Of a stretch of 64,000 nt of DNA, positions 51,145 through 60,862 are shown piece after piece. The stretch is from Dioscorea cayenensis subsp. rotundata (Eukaryota; Streptophyta; Magnoliopsida; Dioscoreales; Dioscoreaceae). Location: contig NC_052474.1 of the NCBI RefSeq assembly GCF_009730915.1, positions 21,301,501 to 21,365,500 on the forward strand. Reading direction: 5' to 3'. Both the position numbers and the translations under genes were made by a program. Position 1 is the stretch's first letter. Each line of letters starts with the position of its first letter. The notes below the pieces were generated by a model. That model ran no database searches. It saw nothing but the letters and a program-made list of their open reading frames with translations, and was not told the DNA's origin.

Positions 51145-52033
51145 CTAGAAGGTGCATGATTGATCATCCACACAATTGTTTGTGACTTGCGGCATTGTTT
51201 GGTTTATATATTTGGTATACCACATACAAACAGAGTTGGTTTGAACTAGATAGTTAGATGCAATTATATTGGTTGTGATTATGGCTTCATTTGGGAACAA
51301 ATGTTTGTGAATTTAAATAATATTTTTTGATGCTATATTATTATTTTATTCTTATTGAAAATAATATTTTTTGATACGTGTAGAGTTTTAGATGTTGTTG
51401 CTCTTGAATTGTTTTCCTACGCTGTCGTTTTTCATTTGATTGTTTTTTTTTATGAATTATTATCACAAAAGCAATTAAAGCAAAATAAGTATATAAATAC
51501 AAATAATGCATCTTTTACAATGTAAATTCAAAAAAAAAAATTTGTAGTATAATGAAATAAAATGCAAATTCTCTTCATTGTTGCAAGTCATTATTACATA
51601 TACAAATGTAAAATTATTTTATTCTTGTTTTTAATTATAGATTCTCCATGCATGCGTGTGAATGTGTATTTTATGAGAAGGTAATATAAAGAAACACAAT
51701 TAAGTGATTCAATTATTCAAATATGCACAACTTGCAACTTTAACTTAAAGGCTAAAGAATCAATGTCTTGAGCGTAATAATAATAATAAGTATAGTGAAA
51801 TGATGCATAATAATATATATATATATATAAAAGATAGATATATATAGGTTACATCTTATTTTTTTTTCAATTACAAATTTCCATGTTAAATTGATAATTG
51901 AAGTTTATCAGTAACACTACGCATGCATGTGAATGCTATTTCATGGAGAGGGTAATTAATATATTTCAAAAAACACAAACAAGTGATTCAAGCATGCACA
52001 ACAACACAACAAAGCCCCCTCAAGAATGCCGAC

Positions 52034-52066
<33 letters not shown>

Positions 52067-52920
52067 TAACATTATAATAACACCCATAGTGACCATATAT
52101 ATAGCTCATAAGGGGACTGTAGCCGACACAAGAGCTAATCTTTTATTTTATAACCCCTCTCATCTCCAAAAAGTTATTATTGTAATGTTTATTTTTTTCT
52201 TCCTTTTCTAGTGAATTTTTATGTTTCTTTATTAGTCTTTTATGTGTTGTAATTATATTTATGCTCAAGTTATTGTCATTATTTTGTCTTACTTTTTATT
52301 TTATAATAATGTATTATCTATAATTTTTTTATATATAAAAAAAAAACAATGCTTTATGAGAAAGTCCTCCTTCACACTCATCTTTATATCATAAACTCCA
52401 CATGCATCAATACCTTTCCACATCTTTCCAGCCAGTTCCTTCCAACTACCTTCTTAATTAAATTCCTGTACAGCATACTCGTCAAATAAAATATCAATAT
52501 TATATATATATATAATTATATATATAATGTTTGAAGCGTCAAAGAGTCAAAAGTGAGGAAGGCCATTTGTTACAACATTTTCACGGAAGGCATATGCAAT
52601 GCAAATTAATTGCAAGAACTTAGTTGTCTATATCGAGAGCAATGACCCTACATTACTCAATTTATATCTCTCGTGTTGCCACTTTTCTTAATTTCCATTA
52701 TTATTATTTTGGACCATTGCATTATGGTTTTTATTTTTATTTTATTATTTTCTGCTAACATGCATGCTTCAAAAATTATTATTTATATATTCATATATAA
52801 AATAATGTTTCGTTAATATATCTCTATATAAAAGTATTCTTCTCTGTTTATATACCTCTCCACAAAATTTTTCAATACCAAAACTTATGTTTTACCCTCT
52901 TTTCTTTAGTTATTTTGAGC
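51145..52920. other. AT-rich intergenic with a diverged tandem duplication
   Basis: Two related blocks, about 51590-51780 and 51860-52050 (offset about 271 bp), share GCATG(C)(G/A)TGTGAATG, GAGA(A/G)GGTAAT, AAACACAA, AAGTGATTCAA and ATGCACAAC in order, and each ends before a TAA run. No gene was seen. Confidence 0.65.
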
Positions 52921-53211
52921 TATATATATATATATATATATATATGGAAAAACGTCGTCCCAGGTAAAGTGCGCTAGATTTTCAAATTTCAGGAGATGTT
53001 TTTAAATCTGGCGGATTCGCCACGATCGTCATTCGACGATTGATTGCTATATCGCCAGCAGATGTCTGTACCTGTTTGTGATACGACATCTGTATATCAC
53101 CGTAGAATCGCGGCCTTCTCTCGTGTTCGTAATGATGATAGTACCGTGATTACTATCCGACGGCTACTTGCTATGACGTCCCTGAGATTTGATTCTGACG
53201 TTGACGACGTC

Positions 53212-53241
<30 letters not shown>
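52921..53241. other. CpG-rich island of unknown origin inside a TA microsatellite
   Basis: TA runs at 52921-52945 and 53215-53241 flank a 268-bp segment (52946-53213) with far more CpG than anything nearby. Its ends are imperfect inverted repeats: TATGGAAAAACGTCGTCC on the left, and the complement of the right end reads TATGAGGACGTCGTC. A short open frame (53044-53262) crosses it but runs into the TA repeat. It looks like a small insertion, but no element class was recognised. Confidence 0.5.
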
Positions 53242-53246
<5 letters not shown>

Positions 53247-53435
53247 AAGCGAGACATTTTAATTTTATAAAGAATAATATCAATATATTGGTTGCATGGG
53301 AAGTTTAACAAATTTACGCATAAACAATGATTGGGTGAGCAAAAAGACCACAAAAATATGTCCATTCATTTGAAAACAACTAATTATTATAACAATAATA
53401 ATAACAATAGTTATCTAAAATAATTATTTATATTA

Positions 53436-53444
53436 TAAAATAAA
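53436..53444. repeat. Left 9-bp target-site duplication of the MITE
   Basis: TAAAATAAA, identical to 53773-53781. Confidence 0.65.
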
Positions 53445-53772
53445 GGTCAAAATATCAAAATGGTCCATCTATTTTGCGGTTTCTGTTCTTTTAGTCCTTC
53501 TAATATAAAATCTGTCTTTTTGGTTCTCGTATTTTTACATTTTTATCTTTTTAGTCCCTCTAATTGGCGGATTTGTCCTTTTGGTTCTTCCAGTTGATGA
53601 ATTAGAGGGATCAAAAAGGATGAAAATGTGTAGATACGAGGACTAAAAGGACAGATTTTACAACTAAAGGATGAAAATGTGCAAATATAAGGATCAAAAG
53701 GGTGGATTTTATATTAAAAGGATTAAGAGGGCAGAAAACGAAAAATAGAGGGACCATTTTGATATTTATACC
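53445..53772. mobile_element. Foldback MITE, probably Mutator-type, with 9-bp TSD
   Basis: A 328-bp non-coding element whose two halves are inverted repeats of each other. The left end is GGTCAAAATATCAAAATGGT and the complement of the right end is GGTATAAATATCAAAATGGT; similarity continues for over 100 bp (TTTTAGTCCTTCTAATATAA, then CCCTCTAAT). The right arm has an extra internal copy of the GGATGAAAATGTG-type segment. It is flanked by identical TAAAATAAA at 53436-53444 and 53773-53781. A 9-bp duplication and G-start ends are typical of Mutator-like elements. There is no transposase, so it is non-autonomous. Confidence 0.75.
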
Positions 53773-53781
53773 TAAAATAAA
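53773..53781. repeat. Right 9-bp target-site duplication of the MITE
   Basis: TAAAATAAA, identical to 53436-53444. Confidence 0.65.
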
Positions 53782-54301
53782 CTAAAAAAACCTCAAAAAA
53801 TCATAATGTTGAGTTTTACATATGCATATTTATAAATAAAAGTTTATTTTTTAATCGAAAGATTAAAATGACTCACTTTAAGAGACCATGATCAAGATCA
53901 ACATAAAAATAAAAAAATAGCAAAAACTTTTTAATGCATCACCAACCACCAAATAAGTAAAAACTATACAAATATTTTATGGAAAGCATTTGTTCACAAG
54001 CAAATATTAATGTGGGCAAACAAAGAGACAGTTGGACTTTCTATCTCAATCTGAACATACTACAAGTCAACAAGCAAATAAGGCTCAAGCAACATTACTT
54101 CTTTATCTAAATTTCCAAGTTATATATATTTATATATTTTGCGCATATTTCATTTATTTAATATAATTTAGAATTACTGGTTTGAAACAAATAGAAGATA
54201 TATCTTAGATAAATAATGTGTTTACTTATAAATTGATTAATGATATTTATTTGTTATTCTTCTTCTTGTATAATAAAATCAAACTCATTAATTTTAATTT
54301 A

Positions 54302-54338
<37 letters not shown>

Positions 54339-54639
54339 TCTTGTAGTATATATATTAATCTCAAAGTAACATCAAATTAATTTGAATAAAACTTCAAATT
54401 TTTATTGCTCACTCCAAACCAACACAAATAAATAAATAAATAAATAATGGACATCACATGATTTTTCTATGCCACTCTTAATTGCACCATCCCTTTCATT
54501 TGTACTCCAATTTCATTTTTATGTAATTAACCCTAATTACTCATCCCTAACCCTAATTACTCACTAATTACCCACCAACACTCCTCTACATAAACAACAA
54601 GTCTCAATCTCCACAACACAACACCAAACTCCACAAAAC
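53782..54639. other. Upstream region of the BAHD gene
   Basis: AT-rich, with TA (about 54306-54333) and AAAT (about 54426-54447) runs. A weak TATA-like CTACATAAAC lies near 54586, about 50 bp before the start codon, and two ACCCTAATTACTC words lie just upstream (54530-54563). Confidence 0.5.
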
Positions 54640-56989
54640 ATGGGATCCTTATCACTCCAAGAACAAACCCTTGTGCATGACCTCAAGGTCACCATTCTAA
54701 GCTCCACAAAACTCTACCCTTCAGAGAAACAAGAAAGAAGGTCCATGTTCCTCTCAAACATAGACCAAGTCCTAGACTTCAACGTTCATACAGTTCATTT
54801 CTTCAAGAAAAATACAAAATTTTCGATCGAAAATGTCGTCGAAAAGCTCAAGTTGGCCTTAGAAAAATTGTTAGTAGCTTATGATTTTTTGGCAGGTAGA
54901 TTAACTTTTAACAATGGTGAAGGAAGGTTGGAGATTGATTGTAATGGTGAAGGTGTGAGATTTATAGTTGGTTCAAGTGAGCTTTGTCTTGAAGATCTTG
55001 GTGAGCTTGATTACCCAAATCCGGCTTTTAAACAACTTGCAGCGGAGCAAGCGTTTGATGATTGTGTTGAGGAGAAGTTAGACCAACCTCTCTGTGTTTT
55101 TCAGGTACTTGTATATTTGATTTAATATCATGTTAGATAGAATTGATTTTAGTTTATGAAAAATATTATTTTAAGTATAACTAGAATAATTAAATGATTT
55201 TAATTTTAATAGTTAGATTCGTAGGAAAAATATATTTTCTTTACATTAATTGGGTTTTATTTGTATCAGATATAAGAGCTAGCTAGTAGTTTTGATAGCT
55301 TCATATATATATATATATATGGGTATACGTATGCTTGTTATTTTTTGTTCTTTTAAAATTAACAAGAACCATTTGTTTAAATTTAAAGATTAAAGGATTT
55401 TTTTATATATAATTCAGGAACCACTTATATATATATTGTTCTATCGACTAAATCAAACTTTCATTTATTATTCATAGATTAAACATAAAAAAATAAAGAT
55501 ATATTTTATGAACATAAAATGCACTTTAGACTATATATATAACAAAATCAGTCTTCCGCGTATGTCACACCTTTTATTTTTCTATCATATAATATTTGTT
55601 ATGAATAATTATGCATTTGCACTAATATAGTATTAGAAACAATACTTTAATTCAACCAAATTTGATTAACCTTCCAACATTTAAAAGGATCACAATTCAC
55701 AAGCTAAAGCCCTCCACCCACCTGTCACAAGCATCACCATCTTATTTACATATATAAAATATATTGTCCTCATCATAAACAATATATAATTCTATTTTTT
55801 TAAAATTTAATTTTACTTTATTTTATGAATTGATGAAGCACCACCATTCATTCTCTGCCTAGCTAGCTAGCTAGTGTCTTGTTCACCACTACTTCATCAC
55901 TTCAATGTCCACCATATATATACTATGCATACAAAGTTCATCATCACATGCTAGGACCTTACAATATATATTATATATATATATAGGAAAAATATGGAAA
56001 AATTATATATATATATAAACTTAATGATAAATTTATTTACACCACAATTAATTAGTAATTATTCATAATATGTTTTTTCCCCGCTCAATTTCACCAAATT
56101 AAATTAGGTGACATCCTTCAAATGTGGAGGCTTTGCAATGGGAGTATGCAACAACCATTGCACATTCGATGGAATAAGTTTCCAAACATTCTTGATAAAC
56201 CTCGCCGCCATCGCCGCCGGCAAGCCTCTCGCCGTGCCGCCATGCAACGACCGCCATCTCCTCGCCGCCCGTTCTCCTCCCACCGTCAAATTCCCCCACC
56301 CTGAACTCATTAAACTCCAACCCTCCTCTAACCCCAACTCTTCCATGATCACATGCACCAACACGAACCTCAAGCTCAATCACAAGCTCTTCCACTTAAC
56401 CTCAAAAGACATATCTACCCTCAAACAAAAAGCTCAAGGTTGCAAATACACCATCACTAGCTTCAATGTAATGGCAGCTCATCTATGGAGATGCAAAGCA
56501 TTAGTATCAAATACAATGAAGCTCAGTACTGATGAAACAAGCATGCTTTTTGCTGTAAATCTCCGGCCAAGGCTGAAGCCACCTTTGCCACAGTCTTACA
56601 CTGGCAATGCAGTGTTAAGTGCTTGGTGTTCAACCACAAACAAAGCATTGAAAGAAGGGAGTTTTAAAGAAGTGGTTGAAGTGGTGTGTGAAGGAGGAAG
56701 GAGAATGGATGATGAGTATGCAAGGTCAGTGATAGATTGGGGGGAGTTGTATAAAGGGTTTCCAAAAGGAGATGTGTTTGTGTCTTCATGGTGGAAATTA
56801 GGGTTTGAGGAAGTGGTTTATCCATGGGGGAAGCCTGTTTATAGTTGCCCTGTGGTTGTGCCAAGCCAGGATATTACTGTGGTTTTTCCTGCCATTGGAG
56901 GGGTTGATGAAGGTGTTAATGTTTTGGTTGCTCTTCCTTGTGAGCTCATGGATCACTATTCCACTCTCTTTTATGAGTTCCTTCACTAA
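54640..56989 (+). CDS. BAT1: BAHD acyltransferase, BAT1/PIZ-like, two exons
   Basis: Exons 54640-55104 and 56108-56989; 448 aa, phase 0 junction. It transfers an acyl group from acyl-CoA to an alcohol. The HxxxD motif is HCTFD (His172, Asp176, with Gly177). The usual DFGWG structural motif reads YPWG at 393-396 (LGFEEVVYPWGKPVYSCPVV). That variant, together with MFLSNIDQVLDF, FVSSWWKLGF-type and ARSVIDWGELYKGFP blocks, matches my recollection of Arabidopsis At4g31910 (BAT1/PIZZA), which acylates brassinosteroids and lowers their activity. So a role in brassinosteroid homeostasis, in the cytosol or at the ER, is the best inference. Substrate cannot be read from sequence. Exon 2 codons near 56200-56300 are GC-rich, the rest AT-rich. 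The gene is intact. A LINE has inserted about 330 bp past its stop. Confidence 0.9.
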
Positions 56990-57169
56990 ATATATATATA
57001 TGTGTGTGTGTGTGTGTGAAAAGGGTGTTGTATGAGTGAGTTATATTGTGATGTAACAAAAGGAACCTTTTATGTGGAAAAGACTTATATATCAATATTT
57101 ATGATGAATGGTTATCAAAGGGTTTGTTTTTGTGTTGCATGCATGGTGGTCTTTTGTTTTTATTTTCTA

Positions 57170-57201
<32 letters not shown>
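57170..57201. repeat. (TA)n microsatellite downstream of BAHD gene
   Basis: About 15 TA units between the acyltransferase and the LINE insertion. Confidence 0.9.
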
Positions 57202-57204
<3 letters not shown>

Positions 57205-57297
57205 GTATAGAGTTCATTAATGCTTAGGTAATTAAATGTAAAATAAAAATTGGGTGATTTGACTTTTTTCTTCCCTATTCTTCTGTTTCTGTATTTT

Positions 57298-57315
57298 CAG
57301 TTGGGTTTTGTACTA
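57298..57315. repeat. LINE target-site duplication, 3' side of element
   Basis: CAGTTGGGTTTTGTACTA, identical over 18 bp to 58915-58932. It sits directly beside the poly(A) end of the element. Confidence 0.9.
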
Positions 57316-58914
57316 ATTTTTTTTTTTTTAAAAAGTGAATAAACCACAACTATTGCTAGAAAACAAAGTACAACCCTCTACCAAAGGTAGAAAAAGAGGA
57401 AAGAAAAACTCGACCAACAAAGTCACTAGCAGTGGTTACAAAGAAACAGAAAAACAAAGCCCCACAGAGACACACACAGACAAACACACCGGGGGAGGAG
57501 ACCTCCGCCAAACTAAAGCATCTGAAAACTATTCCTCCGTAGGCAAATGGTCATCACTGGGCACCGCATCCTCGCTGCGTGCATCCGCCCTCGGCCCCAG
57601 AAACTCTAAGCTACTCCTGATACACCTTAGGGAGTTATCCATCCTGCCTTGTGATTCAACGGTGTCAGGAGAACAACATAGAAGAATAATGCGATCAATT
57701 TTTAGGATAACAGCATGAACGGAAGAAACATTAGCGTTGAAGATACAATCATTTCTAGCAAGCCAGATAGTCCACACAAGAGCTTTAACCACTAGATCCC
57801 CAATAGCCCTTTGTGAATGTCGCAAAGAAAACCTCCACGTAACCCAAATATTGAAGACAGAATCAAGAGGGTCGGGCAACTGTAATAATCTACAGAAATA
57901 CTCCCAAATGGAGCGAGCAAAGGGGCAATGGATGAAGAGATAGTCCACAGATTCAACACCCCCATGGCAGAGCACGCAAGTTGCCGTAGGTAACTGATTA
58001 CATCTTCGTTTCTTAAGATTTTCCAGGGTGAGGACTTTATTCTTCCACACCAACCAGTTAAAAAGATTTGTCTTTTTAGGGCACCTGGTTTTCCAAAAGA
58101 ACCTATGAATAGGGCAGCGCAAACTCCCATCAATCAGGAAATTGTACAAAGACTTCACAGAGAAAACGCCATTCCCAGTGAGCTTCCATGATTTGATGTC
58201 CTTAGATCTTTCCCCGCTACTCCCCATATTTATCAGAACAGAATGTACCCCCGGAATCTCGGCAAAAGGCGACAGAGTTAACAAATGGGCAAGGTCGAAA
58301 ACCGAACCATTATACTGATGAGAATTAACGAAGAGCTCGGGCTAAGAGAGCATAGGCGCCACCCCATTAAGCCAGGGGTCCTTCCAAAAGAGCATTTCCT
58401 TCCCCGAACGGATCACATGGGAAATACAGGAACGAAAAGCAGGAATAACACTGATCACGCCACGCCAGAAAAAGGACATCCGGCCCCCAAGTCTAGGGAA
58501 CAAATCCCAATTCTTCAAGGAGTAGTTAAAGAGTAGCACTTCTGAAAGACACCAAGAATCGTCAGTCAAGAACTTCCACCACCACTTCCCTAGAAGCGCC
58601 TGATTGAAGGTGTGCAAGTCCAAGATTCCCCACCCCCTTGGTCACGCGGCCTGCAGAGGGCCTTCCAGCTAACTAGCCTACAACCTGGCTTGTCAATATC
58701 AGGGCCCGCCAACAAGAAATCTCTTCTGATTTGGTCAATCTTTTTAATTACCCACGCCAGGAGTCGGAAAATAGACATCCAGTATGTCGGAAGGGCTGAC
58801 AGGACGGAATTCACCAGCGTTAACCAACCCCCGAGCGACAAAAATCTACCCTTCCAAGATGCAAGCATTTTTCGCACTTTAAGGATAATTCCTTCCCAAT
58901 CCTGCTGAATTCAC
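57316..58914 (-). mobile_element. 5'-truncated LINE (non-LTR retrotransposon)
   Basis: About 1.6 kb on the minus strand, ending in a poly(A) tail (the T run at 57317-57329) and bounded by a perfect 18-bp target-site duplication. What remains encodes the C-terminal end of a plant LINE reverse transcriptase: LASWKGRFLSLGGWLTLVNS, ALPTYWMSIF and KIDQIRRDFL (58590-58877), then a KWWWKFL block (58342-58623), then the zinc-binding RVT region (CVLCHGGVESVDYLF, then HCPFARSIW; 57529-58284). The frame is broken by a missing base near 58630 and an in-frame TAG near 58343. No 5' part, endonuclease or ORF1 is present. It is dead on arrival. The matching duplications suggest a fairly recent insertion. Confidence 0.93.
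57529..58877 (-). pseudogene. LINE reverse-transcriptase C-terminal remnant
   Basis: This is the coding part of the LINE at 57316-58914. Order on the minus strand: the end of the reverse-transcriptase domain with its thumb-like WKGR...PTYWMS block, the GKWWWKF block, and a zf-RVT domain with a C-x2-C-(x)n-H-x-C pattern. The longest intact stretch is 57529-58284. One frameshift and one nonsense codon separate the pieces, and the catalytic YxDD region is absent because of 5' truncation, so it cannot be functional. Confidence 0.88.
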
Positions 58915-58932
58915 CAGTTGGGTTTTGTACTA
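58915..58932. repeat. LINE target-site duplication, 5' side of element
   Basis: CAGTTGGGTTTTGTACTA, identical to 57298-57315, at the truncated 5' junction. Confidence 0.9.
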
Positions 58933-58959
58933 GTCTGATTTTTCGTTTTTAATAAAACA

Positions 58960-59887
58960 GTAATTTATACAATTTTTTTTTTAAAAAAAAATTGGGTGGT
59001 GGCGGTATATGATTAGATGTTTTACTCTTCTTTGCGAGGTGACAAATCACTAGCATTCAATGAATACATGTAATGTGTATTTATACATATTTATTGTATT
59101 GAATATACATATATTAATATATACGTTGTATTCTTATATTATATATATAGGGCGTTGTATGAGTGAGCAATATATTGTAATGGTTCATTCTAATATATAT
59201 ATATAGATAGATAGATATATATATATATTGTAATGGATATATTGCATAAAATTAATTTATAGTATCAGAGGTTTTTATTGTGTTGCTTGGCCTAGCCCCT
59301 TGTTTCTCTTAAATCTAATATATATGTATATGTATATCTATATATAGAGGGTTCATTGGTTAGGCAATAAAATGTTTAAAATAAAATTAAAATTAGATAG
59401 TGGTGGAATATGATTAGACGTAATTGGGTGATAATGGGAAAGAATGATCAGTGGGTATTAATGTATTATAATATTTACATGAAGATTAATTGTGCTATAT
59501 ATAATTATTTAGAATCCATGTTCATATTTATATTGAGTTGATGTAAAGACCGATGCGTAATTAACTTGTTTATCAATTGATAATACTTGTTATATAATTA
59601 AGAGCTGTAGTTAATATGCCAATTAATATCTTAATTAATCATAATATGTTTAAATTAAATTAATGTAGTATTTTTCACAAATAAAATTATTATTTCAATA
59701 TTTTTTTATGACATTAGAAAAAAATTACCATATAAACTTTATAACTGTTAGAATAAATCAGTAACTTGAACTAAAAACTTAACTAAAGTACAACTTGAAC
59801 CCAAAAGATTTTTGTGTTTAAGCAAATATTGAAGATAAAATAATACAAACTTAAAAAAATTTAGGAAATAAAAAATAATTAATTATT

Positions 59888-59933
<46 letters not shown>

Positions 59934-60840
59934 TCAAGGTTTGATTTGTTCTTATTTTGATTAAAATAAAATGAATTAGTATACGAAGGTGGTCAATTAT
60001 GTAAAATATTAACAATTATAATTTTATATAGATCAATGTTCAAATTCAAGTCTTCAAAATCAAAGGAAAATATTATTTATTATTAATAAGTTTAAAGAAT
60101 GGTCAAAACAAGAAGAAAAACCCAAATAACAGCTAGAGTTCAGATTATGTTAACATATCTCTATTGACTAATTCTTATATTATAATCAGCAATTAACATT
60201 AAAAACATCGTCTCATGCTTCATTAATAATGCCCAACTGTCCCATTCAGAATATGGTTGGAACATTAATATTTATGGTTGAAAAATATAAATCCAATTTA
60301 TTTTTTTCGATAAATAATGTTTTTGCCTTTAATATATATATATATATATCTAAATTTAACCCAATCTTTTCAGGATAAAAAATCTATTATAAATAATACC
60401 TTTTAGTATTACTGTTGCTTGACATATGATCATTAAAAACATATGGTTATTTTATCTTTTTATATTTTTAAATAACTTATGAGATGCAAACATTAATAAT
60501 AATAATAATAATAAACTAAATGAATTAAGCAAGCTATGTAAGCCTTTGTTTCTTCTATAAATTTATAAGTCAAATTACGAAAAATTCAATAAAAGAAATC
60601 ATACCGTTTCATTGTTTGTCAAGACATTTGACTATAAAAAAATTATGCATGACTCATTCGTTCCAACAATATTTGTCAAGTTTTGTTTTGTTTTGTTTTT
60701 TTTTTTTATATTTATCAAGTTTGTTAAGGATGTATAAATGTAAACTAAATATAATATGTATTTTAATGTGTCATGGAAAGTATGAAAATAACATCATGTG
60801 AAACAGGCAAAATATTTTAATAATAATAATAATTATAAAA
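58960..60840. other. AT-rich intergenic, no supported gene
   Basis: TA runs (notably 59890-59927, about 19 units), TAA run near 60494-60513 and poly(A)/poly(T) tracts. No coding signal was seen. Confidence 0.65.
59890..59927. repeat. (TA)n microsatellite
   Basis: About 19 uninterrupted TA units, the longest in the window. Confidence 0.95.
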
Positions 60841-60862
60841 AAAAATTCCAAAATATTTCGAA

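Noticed and set aside
50089-51173. Three 350-codon open frames
   Set aside because: They consist almost wholly of N and span the assembly gap.
53044-53262. 72-codon open frame in the CpG-rich island
   Set aside because: It ends in poly Tyr-Ile from the TA repeat and shows no family resemblance.
57335-58908. Plus-strand open frames of 60-127 codons in the LINE
   Set aside because: They are antisense to the reverse-transcriptase remnant, which has clear domain motifs on the minus strand.
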